A stretch of DNA of 55,272 nucleotides from Bacteroidota bacterium (GCA_017860255.1 JAFNAR010000016.1:1-55272); one strand, 5' to 3'. Numbered from the stretch's first letter, positions 26,816 to 37,534 are shown. Notes: a model not told the origin generated them from the letters alone. Made by a program: numbers and translations.

Positions 26816-29800
26816 ATGAAAAAAACTTTCTTCTCATTATTAGTACTTCTTTTGTTTGTTGTAAAAGCAACCAATTTAAGTGCAGTTCCTGCTTACCCTT
26901 ATCAAATAAATATTAAGCAGTCAGATAATACCTTACTGTCTCTTTTCCTTAAAGGAGATGAAAAAGTAAATTGGGCAAAAACACTTGACAATTACACATT
27001 ATTAGTTGCTAAAAACGGCGATTATGTTTATGCTGTTTCAGATTCAAAAGGAGGGATAAAGCCTTCGGAAATGATTGCTCATAATGAAGGAAAAAGAAGT
27101 ATGAAGGAGTTAGAATTTATTTCACAATTAGATAAGAATTTATTATATTCCAGAGAACAAGTAGAATATTTAAAGCAATTTTGGGAGTTTAAAACAACAG
27201 ATAATTTTCAAAAAGCTTTTCTTAATGCCAAATCAACAAATAGAGAATTAAGAATATTGGTTATTTTAGCTGCTTTTGCAGATCTTCCTTTTACTTATGA
27301 TGCTGAATATTTTAATAACCTTTTTAATCAAACAGGATATAATCTTAATGGAAATGAAGGAAGTGTTAGAGATTTTTTCTCAGCTTCAACATTTGGACAT
27401 GTGACAGTTATTGCAGATGTTTTTGGACCATATACTGCAAGTGCAGGTCAAAGTACTTATGCTTACACAACAACAGGAATGAATGGTGCAAGAAATTTGT
27501 TAACTGAAATGCTTTCTTTGGCAGACCAAGATGTTAATTATGCTAACTATGCAAACTATGGAGGAAATTATGTAGATTGTGTTTATATGATTTTTGCTGG
27601 TTGTGCATATAGTAGTGGCGAATCAAATGCAATATGGCCTCATAGAAGTGGCTTATATCCTGAAGTTCAAAAAGATGGTGTTTCTATTCAAGATTATGCT
27701 TGTTCTGCTGAACTTGGAGGAACAACTCTTTATGGAACAACTCCTCCAGTAATTGGAACAGTATGTCATGAGTTTTCTCACGTTTTGGGTTTAGCTGATG
27801 TTTACGATACTGATTATGATTTAAACGGATATGCCTTTGCATCCGATGGTTGGGACATTATGGCTAGTGGCAATTATAATAATGAAGGAAGAACCCCATG
27901 TTTGTGGAGTGCATTCCAACGTAGCTCAATGGGCTTTTTGGATTTAGTAGAATTAAATTTCTCTACACCTATAGGCAACAAAACCCTTCCTCCTTTAAAT
28001 CAAAGCAATACAGCATATAAGATTTCACATAGCTCAACGGAGTATTTTATTTTAGAGAATCGTCAAAAAGAAGGTTGGGATAGATTTCTATATGGGAATG
28101 GAATGCTAATCACACATATTGATAAAAGTGTACCAGGTTGGAATTATAATTGTGCAAATTGTAATGCTACTTTGTTGGGAATAGATATAGAAGAAGCTAA
28201 TCCACAAAATAAATATAATCGTCCAAGCAATACATTCCCAGGAACAAGCAATGTCCAAAGTTTTACTGATAATACCAATCCAAGCAGTTTATCAAACAAC
28301 TACGCAACACTAAACAAACCAATCTTTAGAATAAAAGAAAATAATATAACAAAAAACATTAGTTTTGATTTTGGAGTACTTCCTGAAGGAGCACCACAAG
28401 CAACTACAAATTCAATAATTAAATTTACTTCAGATTCAATTTTTGTAAGTTCTACTGTTTTGCAAACAACAGATACTATTGTTGAGAAAGGAGTTGTATA
28501 TTCTACTTCTTCAACTCCAACATCGAATAGTCAAAAGATAGTTAGTACTGATAATTCAAATAATTATATTTCCATAATTTCAGGACTTCAACCTTCAACA
28601 ACCTATTATGTTAGGGCTTATGCAAAAAATTCTTCCTCATCATTTTTTTATGGAGAGATTATTCAAGTAACAACCTCTTGTAATTCAATAAATATTTTCC
28701 CTTATAAGAATAGTTTTGAAAGTACAGCTTTATTAAATTGTTGGAATCAAGAAGGAGAAGCCTTCCAATCAAATATTTGGCAAACAAAAGATTCAACTCA
28801 ATCGGGAGGGATTTCTTTTGCTCAAGAGGGTACAAAGTTTGCACATATTTATTCTCAATCAGCTAATACTCAAACAAGGAAACTAATAACACCTCCTTTA
28901 AACATTTCTGTACTTTCTCAACCATATTTGAAATTCTATTTTGCAGCTAAGTCTAAAGGAGATTTTCAAGATGCTTTTAAGGTTTATTACAAAACATCTC
29001 CAACAAGCAATTGGCAAGTATTGAAGAATTATAACTATATCAACTATTCTCAATGGACTAAAGATTCCATTATGCTTCCAGAAAAATCAAATACCTATTA
29101 TATAGCTTTTGAAGGACAACTATATGCTGGATATGGAGTTTGTGTAGATAATGTTGAAATTGGAGAAGCTAATTTAGCAGCTTACCCATCAGTTCAGACA
29201 TTAGGTTTGGATAATATAACAGATGTTTCAATAAGAGTTTCTTCTAATCTTATTTCTCAAGGATACACCCCAATAACAGAAAAAGGAATTGTGTATGGTA
29301 CAAATCCAAATCCAACAATTGATGATTCTTATATTCCTTTAGGAAATGCATTAGGTCAATATTATCTAACTGCAAACAATTTAAATTCAAATACTTTATA
29401 TTATTTTAGAGCCTATGCAATCAATCAAGGCCTAATTTCATATGGACAAGAATTATCATCTTTTACTAAATGTGAAAGAATAAATTCATTCCCATATCAA
29501 TTTATTACAGAAAGTACAGATAGTAATTGTTTTGTGAAAGGAGAAGGATGGGAATTAGTTTTAAATGATGGAGCAGTTAATCCTCAAGAAGGAACAAACT
29601 TCTTTAAATTTAGTTCAACTCAAAATATTAACTCAAAACTTATTGTTCCAATACTAAATTTAGAAAATCATACAAATACTAAGATGAAATTTTGGTATCA
29701 AAAACCAAATAATAATGACACTTTAGTAGTTTATTATAAAATAGGAATTGAAGGTAATTGGAACAGTCTTAAAACATATACTTCATCAACAAATTTATGG

Positions 29801-31051
29801 ACTTTAGATTCAATAGATCTTCCTTTAGCTTCGGATAATTATTATTTAGCATTTGAAGCAGTATCGCAAAATGGAAATTCAATTTATATAGATAATATTG
29901 AAATAGATGCAATTTTACAAACTCCAATAGTTCAAACTAATTCAGCAATACTATCTTCTTTTAATAGTATTCAGATTGAAGGAGAGGTAGTATATTTGGG
30001 ATTAAATTCAGTAAGTGATAGAGGAGTATGTTGGACAACAGATGGTACTATGCCAGATGTATCAGATTCAAAACGTCAAGTAGGAAGTGGAATTGGACAA
30101 TTTTCAACTATATTAACTGACCTTTCTCCAGAAACAACCTATAGAGTCAGAGCTTATGCAACCAATAGTTATGGAACAAGCTATGGTAGAGATTATATAA
30201 TAACAACTCCTCCTACTCCAATTTTCAACAATACAATAACAGGAAATCAAAATATTTGTTATTACTCAGTAACTCATAGTCTACAAGGATCATTACCAAC
30301 AGGAGGAAATGGACATTTTACATATATTTGGTTACAAAGTCCAGATAGTTTGAATTGGGAATTAGCTTCAGATCCCGATTTAAGAATTCTTCAATCATAT
30401 TTATCATTTAGAGCAGAACAAACCTACTACTACAAAAGAATAGTTTATTCAAGATTAGTTTCAGATACAAGTAATGTAGTAATAATTGATGTATCACCTC
30501 GAACAAGACCAGGAAATGTTTTTAGAGCTCAGGATACGATAGTATTAAACGACACTTTGAAAATGGAATTAAGAGCTTTTGTTGGAGATAAATTTGTTTG
30601 GGAAAGAAAGAAATTAAACTTTTCTTGGGAAGAAATTCCTTTAGCTCCTGATAGTAATTGGATAGAAGACTCTCCAGCAGAATTTGGTAAATACTTCTAT
30701 AGAGTTAGAGTAACAAGTGGAGTTTGTGCAGAACAAATTTCAGGAGAAGATTGGACTTATGTAAAAAAAGATATTGGATTAGAAGATATTGTTGAAGATG
30801 AAAATAGCTTAATTATTTCCCCAAATCCTTCTCAAGGAGAGATAAATGTTACTTATAGTAATGATAAAGTATTTATTGGAAAGCTTTCACTTTATGATAT
30901 TAATTCAAAAGAGATTAAAACAATAGAAAACCAAGTCCTAAACAAAGGAGATAATAGAATTAACCTTAACCCAATTGGAACAGGTTCTTATCTTTTAGTT
31001 TTCAAAAATAAGGACAAGATAATGACAAAAATAATAATAATAAATAAATAA
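26816..31051 (+). CDS. Secreted M6-family metalloprotease with adhesin-like modules and T9SS type A sorting domain (1411 aa)
   Basis: A predicted extracellular zinc metalloprotease. The signal peptide covers ~1–24. A pro-region with DNYTLLVAKNGDYVYAV-type sequence, common to M6 proteases, precedes the catalytic domain (~140–510). The zinc motif is H318-E-F-S-H322-V-L-G325-L-A-D328 (HExxHxxGxxD). After it come FN3-like and choice-of-anchor J/cleaved-adhesin modules (~525–1130; ends such as YGVCVDNVEI) related to those in the giants at 131–14854. An Ig/PKD-like region (~1135–1310) and a sorting domain (~1325–1411, SPNPSQGEINV..) complete it. It is the first gene of a two-protease operon. Confidence 0.94.
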   Translation: MKKTFFSLLVLLLFVVKATNLSAVPAYPYQINIKQSDNTLLSLFLKGDEKVNWAKTLDNYTLLVAKNGDYVYAVSDSKGGIKPSEMIAHNEGKRSMKELEFISQLDKNLLYSREQVEYLKQFWEFKTTDNFQKAFLNAKSTNRELRILVILAAFADLPFTYDAEYFNNLFNQTGYNLNGNEGSVRDFFSASTFGHVTVIADVFGPYTASAGQSTYAYTTTGMNGARNLLTEMLSLADQDVNYANYANYGGNYVDCVYMIFAGCAYSSGESNAIWPHRSGLYPEVQKDGVSIQDYACSAELGGTTLYGTTPPVIGTVCHEFSHVLGLADVYDTDYDLNGYAFASDGWDIMASGNYNNEGRTPCLWSAFQRSSMGFLDLVELNFSTPIGNKTLPPLNQSNTAYKISHSSTEYFILENRQKEGWDRFLYGNGMLITHIDKSVPGWNYNCANCNATLLGIDIEEANPQNKYNRPSNTFPGTSNVQSFTDNTNPSSLSNNYATLNKPIFRIKENNITKNISFDFGVLPEGAPQATTNSIIKFTSDSIFVSSTVLQTTDTIVEKGVVYSTSSTPTSNSQKIVSTDNSNNYISIISGLQPSTTYYVRAYAKNSSSSFFYGEIIQVTTSCNSINIFPYKNSFESTALLNCWNQEGEAFQSNIWQTKDSTQSGGISFAQEGTKFAHIYSQSANTQTRKLITPPLNISVLSQPYLKFYFAAKSKGDFQDAFKVYYKTSPTSNWQVLKNYNYINYSQWTKDSIMLPEKSNTYYIAFEGQLYAGYGVCVDNVEIGEANLAAYPSVQTLGLDNITDVSIRVSSNLISQGYTPITEKGIVYGTNPNPTIDDSYIPLGNALGQYYLTANNLNSNTLYYFRAYAINQGLISYGQELSSFTKCERINSFPYQFITESTDSNCFVKGEGWELVLNDGAVNPQEGTNFFKFSSTQNINSKLIVPILNLENHTNTKMKFWYQKPNNNDTLVVYYKIGIEGNWNSLKTYTSSTNLWTLDSIDLPLASDNYYLAFEAVSQNGNSIYIDNIEIDAILQTPIVQTNSAILSSFNSIQIEGEVVYLGLNSVSDRGVCWTTDGTMPDVSDSKRQVGSGIGQFSTILTDLSPETTYRVRAYATNSYGTSYGRDYIITTPPTPIFNNTITGNQNICYYSVTHSLQGSLPTGGNGHFTYIWLQSPDSLNWELASDPDLRILQSYLSFRAEQTYYYKRIVYSRLVSDTSNVVIIDVSPRTRPGNVFRAQDTIVLNDTLKMELRAFVGDKFVWERKKLNFSWEEIPLAPDSNWIEDSPAEFGKYFYRVRVTSGVCAEQISGEDWTYVKKDIGLEDIVEDENSLIISPNPSQGEINVTYSNDKVFIGKLSLYDINSKEIKTIENQVLNKGDNRINLNPIGTGSYLLVFKNKDKIMTKIIIINK

Positions 31052-31058
31052 AGAGAAC

Positions 31059-33818
31059 ATGAAAAAAGCGTTTACACAATTGCTTTTTATAGCAATTTTA
31101 CTAATTTCTCAAATTAGTATGGCGGTTCCAGCCTACAAGGGATTGGTTCAGCTTTCTCAACCTAATGGCACAGAAGTTTCTGCCTATCTTTTGGGAGATG
31201 AAAGAATAAGTTGGGTTGAGTCAGAAGATAATTATACTTTAATGTATAATAAACAAGGCTATCTTGAATATGCAATAAAAGACCAAGCTGGAGATATACT
31301 ACCTTCTGGAATTATTGCTAAAAATCAAAATGAGCGTTCAATGGCTGATGTGAATTTTTTATCAACTATCCAGAAGAAATTAAGATATTCACAGTCACAA
31401 ATAGATTTAATGCTACAAATGACAGAAATGTTAGATAATAGAAAATCACAGGGAGTAGAAGGTTTAACAGTTGGAATTAGGAAGCTATTAGTTATTTTAG
31501 TAGGATATTCTGATTTTTCATTTACATATACAAGACAAGATTTTGAAAATCTGTTTAATCAAATTGGATATACTGCAAATCAAAGCACAGGAAGTGTTAG
31601 AGACTATTTTGCTACAAATTCTTATGGAAAATTAGATTTACAATGTACAGTAGTTGGACCTTTTATTTTACCACAAACAAGAGCATTCTATGGAGCTGAA
31701 ACTGCAACACAGAACGATGTTAATGCAAAACAAATGATTATTGATGGTTGTTATGCAGCTGATTCTATTATTGATTTTAGTGTGTTTGATAATGATGCTA
31801 ACCTTATTGTTGATGGAATACATGTTGTTTATGCAGGAAAAGGACAGCATAATGGAGGTGGAGCTAATGCAATTTGGGCTCATCGTTCAAAATTAAATCC
31901 AGCTTTAGTGTTGGATGGAGTAAGAATTATTGATTATTCTTGTGCTTCAGAAAAGAATTCATATAACACAATTTCAGGAGTAGGGGTTCATATCCATGAA
32001 TTTGGTCACGTTTTAGGATTATTAGATTACTATGATACTGACTATAATGTTAATGGTATTTCAAAAACATTTTCTTCATTTGAAGTAATGGATGAAGGTG
32101 CTTATAATAATAACGAAAAAACACCACCATTGTATAATGCATACTCTAAAGTATTCTTGGGTTGGGCATCTCCATTTATTATTGATTCAACAATGCTAAT
32201 GGATGTTACTTCAATTCCTTCATCTGATTCTGGGTTAGTTTATAGAATTAATACTCCAAAAGAAGGAGAGTACTTCCTTTTTGAAAACTTAAGCTTTTTA
32301 GGATGGAATGGTTATTTACACTCTTCAATAAGAAATTATAGAGATTGGCTTGGAGGAGGAAATAGTGCTATGATGGCTATTCACGTTGATGAATCTGCAA
32401 GTGGTCTTGGCTGGGGAGATAATTGTTTGAATTGTTACTCAAGCAGAAACTCAGTACGCTTAATGTCTGCTAATGGTCAATATATTGGATCAGAATATGG
32501 TGGTACCTCATGGTCTTATTCTGAAATGGCTAATATGATTTTCCCTGGAAATAGTGCAGTAACATCTATAACAGATGAAACAACAACTAATTTAAAATCA
32601 TGGGATAATTTGAATTCTAAAGTTTCATTAACAGAAATAACTAAAATCGCAAATAGCAATAATATCTCTTTCAAAGTAAATGGAGGAGCTGCTCTTGGAG
32701 TTCAAATTCATACATTAGCTCCTACTCAAATAACACATACTTCAGCTAAAATTTCTGGTTCTGCTCAAGCTTCATTACAAGGAGATCAAACAATTATTGA
32801 AAGAGGATTTGTAATAAATACAGAACCTTACCCAATATTATCAAATAATAAAATAATTGTATCAGGAACAACTGGAAGTTTTGACTCAACCTTAACTGGA
32901 CTTAATGCAGGAACAACTTACTACTATCGTACTTATGGTATAAATGCTAATGGAGTAGCTTACGGAGAACAATTCTCTTTCCTTACAACATCAGATCCAA
33001 TAACAAATAATGCAATTGTTGATAGTAATTTTGCTGCATGTGAAACAGGAGAAATGCCAACAATTTTAGGAACTGAACCTCAAGGAGGAAGTGGAGAATA
33101 CACTTATCGTTGGTTTGAAAGTACAGACAATATTAATTGGACAATTACTCAAAATGCAGGAATAAAGAAAGACTATACTCCTTCAACCCTTACAGTTCCA
33201 ACTTATTTTAGAAGAGTTGTATTATCATCAGATAAAGCTGACACTTCTGCTTCAAAACTTGTTCCAATAGTTCCAATGACAGTTGCTGGAACACTTTCAA
33301 TTCAATTTGATACAATTTCAGTTGATGAAACAACAGGACAGATTTCTCTAAGCGGTCAAGTTGGAGATGTTGTTGTATGGCAAAGAAAATTTGAAAATCA
33401 ACAATGGGCTCCAATTGAAAACTCTGGACAACAAACCACTATTTCTCAAATATTAACAGATCAAGGACAATACCAATATAGAGTAAGAGTAAGAAATGGA
33501 GCATGTCCTTCCAAAACTACTTCACCAGTTACTATTTACGCTAAGATTGGATTGTTTGATATTGATGTAAATTCAATCAATTTCAATATTTATCCAAATC
33601 CTTCAAAGGGAGAATTTACTTTAGATCTTAGTTTAGCTAATAAAGATAAGGTTGATGTTCAAATTATTAATCTTTTAGGGAAAACAGTTTATGTTAAGGA
33701 AAATGTAAATTCTAAAACTCAAATTAATGTTTCCTCTTTAGAAAATGGAACTTATATTTTGATTTTGAAAGATGAAGATGAAATTATTGGAAAGAAGCAA
33801 CTTGTTATAACAAAATAA
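31059..33818 (+). CDS. Secreted M6-family metalloprotease with T9SS type A sorting domain (919 aa)
   Basis: A paralogue of the preceding protease. The signal peptide covers ~1–22 (ending near ISMA), followed by a related pro-region. The catalytic domain contains H313-E-F-G-H317-V-L-G320-L-L-D323. One FN3-like module follows (~545–650), then an Ig/PKD-like region with the same ITNN..GGSGEYTYRW pattern, then the sorting domain (~835–919, IYPNPSKGEF). It lacks the two adhesin-type jelly-roll modules of its neighbour. It starts 7 bp after the first protease stop and ends at a shared bidirectional terminator. Confidence 0.94.
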   Translation: MKKAFTQLLFIAILLISQISMAVPAYKGLVQLSQPNGTEVSAYLLGDERISWVESEDNYTLMYNKQGYLEYAIKDQAGDILPSGIIAKNQNERSMADVNFLSTIQKKLRYSQSQIDLMLQMTEMLDNRKSQGVEGLTVGIRKLLVILVGYSDFSFTYTRQDFENLFNQIGYTANQSTGSVRDYFATNSYGKLDLQCTVVGPFILPQTRAFYGAETATQNDVNAKQMIIDGCYAADSIIDFSVFDNDANLIVDGIHVVYAGKGQHNGGGANAIWAHRSKLNPALVLDGVRIIDYSCASEKNSYNTISGVGVHIHEFGHVLGLLDYYDTDYNVNGISKTFSSFEVMDEGAYNNNEKTPPLYNAYSKVFLGWASPFIIDSTMLMDVTSIPSSDSGLVYRINTPKEGEYFLFENLSFLGWNGYLHSSIRNYRDWLGGGNSAMMAIHVDESASGLGWGDNCLNCYSSRNSVRLMSANGQYIGSEYGGTSWSYSEMANMIFPGNSAVTSITDETTTNLKSWDNLNSKVSLTEITKIANSNNISFKVNGGAALGVQIHTLAPTQITHTSAKISGSAQASLQGDQTIIERGFVINTEPYPILSNNKIIVSGTTGSFDSTLTGLNAGTTYYYRTYGINANGVAYGEQFSFLTTSDPITNNAIVDSNFAACETGEMPTILGTEPQGGSGEYTYRWFESTDNINWTITQNAGIKKDYTPSTLTVPTYFRRVVLSSDKADTSASKLVPIVPMTVAGTLSIQFDTISVDETTGQISLSGQVGDVVVWQRKFENQQWAPIENSGQQTTISQILTDQGQYQYRVRVRNGACPSKTTSPVTIYAKIGLFDIDVNSINFNIYPNPSKGEFTLDLSLANKDKVDVQIINLLGKTVYVKENVNSKTQINVSSLENGTYILILKDEDEIIGKKQLVITK

Positions 33819-33867
33819 GCATTCTTAAGAATAAGCAAGTATATATAAAATATACGGGACTTATTTC

Positions 33868-33910
33868 AAAAAAGTCGGTGATTACGTAAAAATAAACACC
33901 GACTTTTTTT
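33868..33910. terminator. Bidirectional intrinsic terminator between the protease operon and dnaG
   Basis: A 13-bp stem AAAAAAGTCGGTG/CACCGACTTTTTT (33868–33880 with 33897–33909) with A and T runs on both sides can end transcription from both converging genes. Confidence 0.9.
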
Positions 33911-33939
33911 ATTAAAAAGGGACTAAATTAAAGCTTAGG

Positions 33940-35964
33940 TTATTTAGTAACTATCCTATTAAGTTCTGAAGAAATTATCTGTTTTAATTTTTTTAGAATT
34001 TTTTGTTCAGACATAATAATTAGTTGATTATCGTAATCATCTTCATCTTTTAATTTCTCTTCATTACTAATTATTTTCCTCTCCAATTTGTTGAGCTTGA
34101 AACTTAAGAGGCTTTCTTTAACAAACTGATTAAGTTTTTCATCACTTTCAGGGTCTGGAATAACTATTTTCCATTTCTTTTCCCAAAGATCGCTAACTGA
34201 GTAATTATTAATAAGAAGAGTTGTTGAAAGCTTTTGAATCTCCAAATCTTGATTATTTGTAAAAACACTTAAGTCAGGCAAGTTTCCTTGTTCATAAATA
34301 TAGTTCTTGTAAATATCAAATATATTTTGATAGAGTTTATTGTCAAAACTTAAATTATCAGCAACAATATCTCCTGCCAAATAGGCCGCAATCAAATAAT
34401 TAGCATCTTCCTTTTCTCCATTTTCTCCAATGGTTGTTTGAGTAGTTTGCTTTTCTCCATAGTTCAAAAGAATAGAAATAATATTTCTTTCTTGAGCTTC
34501 GTCAGGGAAAGTTTCTTCAATAATTTGTTTTTTAGCCTTTTGATTGCTTATATAACTTGAACCATCATCTTCAGGAAGGAAAAGGTCATCAGGAGGAAGT
34601 TGTTCAGAGCTTGGGGTGTTGGTTTCCTTAATCCCTTCTTTACTCTTTTTAAAGTATTTTTCTCTTAAAAGCTTAGTTAGATGATTATTCAGAATTTCTT
34701 CCTTCATATTAAGAATAGAAGAACATTGTTGAATATATGCAGCTTTTTCTATATTGTCAGGAATTAAGCTAATAGTATTAATAATCTCCTTAATTAAAGC
34801 ACTTCTTTTGAAAGGATCATCCTTAGCATCTTCTAACAAAAGATGTGTTTTAAATAAGATAAAATTCTCAGCATGATCTGTTATATATGCTTTAAAATCA
34901 TCTTGAGGAAGTTTTCTACAATATGAATCTGGATCTTCACCATCTGGAAAAAGAACAATCTTCACATTAAGACCATTTTCAACAAATAAATCAATAGCTC
35001 TAAATGCTGCTTTTATCCCAGCAGAATCTCCATCGTAAAGTACAGTAACATTCTTTGTGTAGCGTTTTATTAGTCTTATTTGTTCTATAGTAAGAGCAGT
35101 TCCAGAGGTTGCAACAACATTTTCGACATTGTTTTGACTAAGCATAATTGCATCCATATTCCCCTCCACCAAATAGCAAAGGTCTTGCTTTACAATTTCA
35201 TTTTTGGCTAAATGAAGTCCAAACAATACTTTACTTTTGGAATAAATATCACTTTCAGGAGAATTTACATATTTTGCTTTAGTTTTTTCTGAGCTCAGAA
35301 CACGACCTGTAAAACCTAATGGACGACCTCCAATATTATAAATTGGGAACATTACTCTTGCTCTAAATCTATCATATTGAATATGACTTTCCTCTTTGGC
35401 AATTGTAAGTCCCGATTTAATTAAAATATCATCAGTATATCCATTCTTTTTTGCATATTCAGTAAATTCAGACCAATTATCCTTGCAATAACCAAGTCCC
35501 CAACGCTTAATTGTTTCTTCTTTAAGGTCTCTTTCAATAAAATAGCTTAAACCAATCTTCTTCCCTTCATTATCATTAAAAAGAATATCTGCAAAATACT
35601 TTTGAGCAAATTCAGTAACATGAAACAAAGCATCCTTAACATCTTGAGAAGCTTTCTCTTCAGATGTCAATTCATCCTCTTGAATTTCTATTCCATATTT
35701 ACTTGCAAGAAATTTTAATGCCTCAGGATAGGAATAATGTTCATGTTTCATAATGAAATTAACAGCATTCCCCGATTCCCCGCAACCAAAGCATTTAAAA
35801 ATTCCTTTTGAAGGGCTAACAGTGAATGAAGGAGTTTTTTCATTATGAAAAGGACAATGACCAAGATAATTAACACCTCGTTTCCTTAATGGAACAAAAG
35901 CATTAATAACATCAACAATTTCAGTTGCTTCAAGTATTTTTGAAATATCTTCTTGTTTTATCAT
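33940..35964 (-). CDS. dnaG: DNA primase DnaG (674 aa)
   Basis: Synthesises RNA primers for replication. The N-terminal CHC2 zinc-binding domain has CPFHNEKTPSF (~37–47) and CFGCGESGNAV. The catalytic core has the EGxxD-like LVEGNMDAIML (~263–273) and the TOPRIM metal motif YDGDSAG (~309–315). The C-terminal part, the DnaB-interacting region, is diverged. The ATG is at 35964. A minus-strand TAATTTTG box (35977–35970) is only ~6 bp upstream, which would place the transcript start at or near the ATG. The gene is divergent from a membrane-protein gene. Confidence 0.96.
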   Translation of the reverse strand: MIKQEDISKILEATEIVDVINAFVPLRKRGVNYLGHCPFHNEKTPSFTVSPSKGIFKCFGCGESGNAVNFIMKHEHYSYPEALKFLASKYGIEIQEDELTSEEKASQDVKDALFHVTEFAQKYFADILFNDNEGKKIGLSYFIERDLKEETIKRWGLGYCKDNWSEFTEYAKKNGYTDDILIKSGLTIAKEESHIQYDRFRARVMFPIYNIGGRPLGFTGRVLSSEKTKAKYVNSPESDIYSKSKVLFGLHLAKNEIVKQDLCYLVEGNMDAIMLSQNNVENVVATSGTALTIEQIRLIKRYTKNVTVLYDGDSAGIKAAFRAIDLFVENGLNVKIVLFPDGEDPDSYCRKLPQDDFKAYITDHAENFILFKTHLLLEDAKDDPFKRSALIKEIINTISLIPDNIEKAAYIQQCSSILNMKEEILNNHLTKLLREKYFKKSKEGIKETNTPSSEQLPPDDLFLPEDDGSSYISNQKAKKQIIEETFPDEAQERNIISILLNYGEKQTTQTTIGENGEKEDANYLIAAYLAGDIVADNLSFDNKLYQNIFDIYKNYIYEQGNLPDLSVFTNNQDLEIQKLSTTLLINNYSVSDLWEKKWKIVIPDPESDEKLNQFVKESLLSFKLNKLERKIISNEEKLKDEDDYDNQLIIMSEQKILKKLKQIISSELNRIVTK

Positions 35965-35969
35965 CTCTG

Positions 35970-36004
35970 CAAAATTACATTTTTATTTTATTTTATTACC
36001 TTTG
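35970..36004. promoter_or_regulatory. Divergent -7 boxes for dnaG (−) and the membrane protein gene (+)
   Basis: TAATTTTG on the minus strand (35977–35970) faces dnaG, and TACCTTTG on the plus strand (35997–36004) faces the gene starting at 36030. Both fit TAnnTTTG. The whole divergent gap is only 65 bp. Confidence 0.55.
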
Positions 36005-36029
36005 CTGATTCAAAAGGTTGAAAAAAATT

Positions 36030-37520
36030 ATGATAAGGTATTTACTAAGGAACTATTCATGGATAATAATCATATTCTTTGGATTATTGTACTTTATTTT
36101 TCTATCAAATAATCCCACATCCGATTCTTATTCAAATGCATTTTCTTCAATAACTCAAGAGGAGTTATTTCGTCCTCATCATCTTCTTTATTCAGCATTG
36201 GGATATTTAATTTATTTGCCTTTCCAATCAACATCCATAGAGCCTATTCGACTATTTCAAGCAGTTAATGTGTTTTTTGCAATGGCTTGTTTTGTAGTTG
36301 TAAGAATAATTCTCCTTCGACTTCATATAAAAGAATCTATTATTGCAGCTTCAATCTTTTTTCTTGGATCTTGTTTTGGATTTCAGCGTTTTGCAATTGA
36401 CAACGAATGTTACATAATTTCACTTTTCTTTTCTTTGCTGTCAATTAATTTTATTCAGACCTTTCTTATTAAAAATAAACTATATAAAGCAATTATGTGT
36501 GCTTTAGCTTGTTCAATTGGATGTTTGTTCCATCAAATAGTAATCTTCACTTGGCTTTGTTGTTTTGTTGTAATAATTTTCAACAAAAAATGGAAATACG
36601 TTTTGTATTTTAGCTTAATAAGTTTAATTATCCCTATTTCTTATTCATTGGTTGTTTTCTTTCAGCAAGACACATTATCAATAAATTCATTAATGAGTTT
36701 TGTTCTTAATGATTATATAAATCAGAATGCAGAAATGCCAATCCTTAAGAATGTAGTTTTATTGTCTTCAATAAGTTTTGTTAGAACCTTTTTTCAAGTT
36801 CATGGATATATAGTTAATGTATTCTTACTCCACCCCATAATAGGGACTTTAATTGTTTTAGTAACATTAGTTTTCTCAACTCTTGGAATAGTTTCTCTTT
36901 TTAAACTCAAAAAAAATAAAATAACTTTATTCCACGAAAGACGATTTGTTAGATTCTCGTGGTGGCTTTTGATATATAACATTGCTTTTGCAGTTTTTTC
37001 AAATGGCAATGCAGAATTTATGGTTATAATACCATTTCTTATTTTAATTCTGTCAATCTATTATTTTGAAAACATACGTTGGCCATTATATGGATTTGGT
37101 TTTGCAATGTATGCTTGGAATATTTTCTTTGCATTAACCCCAATAGGGCTTTTAAACATAAATAGTAATGAAGAAATAGCCAATCTTGTTCAAAAAGAAG
37201 ATGCGGTATTCGTACTCAAGGATAAGGTTGCAATAGATAATATTGTTGCTTACAATCAGAAGAATCAAAATATTAAAAATACATTTAAGATTTCGGAAGT
37301 AAGTCCTCAGCAATTTGAAAATTGGGTTAAAGAAAATAAAACTATCTATACTGATTATTTTGGGAGCAAAGAAACTTTATCAAGAGCCAATATCGCAGAA
37401 AGTAAAAATAATAATATATCTCCAAATAATCCAATAATAAAGAACAAAGAGCATTTCGCTCCAAAATATAAATTCACTTCTTTAGGTCAAGAAAAAGAAA
37501 TTTGGGGTTATTTTGACTAA
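36030..37520 (+). CDS. Multipass membrane protein of unknown function, GT-C-like layout (496 aa)
   Basis: About ten to eleven hydrophobic segments cover residues ~5–370, then a soluble C-terminal tail (~370–496). Features that resemble GT-C glycosyltransferases or O-antigen-type membrane enzymes are an early acidic/His region (NPTSDSYSNAF, then RPHHLLYSALGYLIYLP) between the first two membrane segments, but I cannot assign a family. I chose ATG 36030 over an in-frame TTG at 36018: the TTG lies only 14 bp after the -7 box TACCTTTG (35997–36004), and starting at ATG gives MIRYLLRNYSW before the first segment. Probably co-transcribed with nothing upstream. Confidence 0.75.
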   Translation: MIRYLLRNYSWIIIIFFGLLYFIFLSNNPTSDSYSNAFSSITQEELFRPHHLLYSALGYLIYLPFQSTSIEPIRLFQAVNVFFAMACFVVVRIILLRLHIKESIIAASIFFLGSCFGFQRFAIDNECYIISLFFSLLSINFIQTFLIKNKLYKAIMCALACSIGCLFHQIVIFTWLCCFVVIIFNKKWKYVLYFSLISLIIPISYSLVVFFQQDTLSINSLMSFVLNDYINQNAEMPILKNVVLLSSISFVRTFFQVHGYIVNVFLLHPIIGTLIVLVTLVFSTLGIVSLFKLKKNKITLFHERRFVRFSWWLLIYNIAFAVFSNGNAEFMVIIPFLILILSIYYFENIRWPLYGFGFAMYAWNIFFALTPIGLLNINSNEEIANLVQKEDAVFVLKDKVAIDNIVAYNQKNQNIKNTFKISEVSPQQFENWVKENKTIYTDYFGSKETLSRANIAESKNNNISPNNPIIKNKEHFAPKYKFTSLGQEKEIWGYFD

Positions 37521-37526
37521 AAAGAA

Positions 37527-37534
37527 TATCTTTG
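37527..37534 (+). promoter_or_regulatory. Bacteroidota -7 box for the lipoprotein gene
   Basis: TATCTTTG lies 32 bp before ATG 37567. A TTTG at 37501–37504, 22 bp upstream, could serve as the -33 element. Confidence 0.5.
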
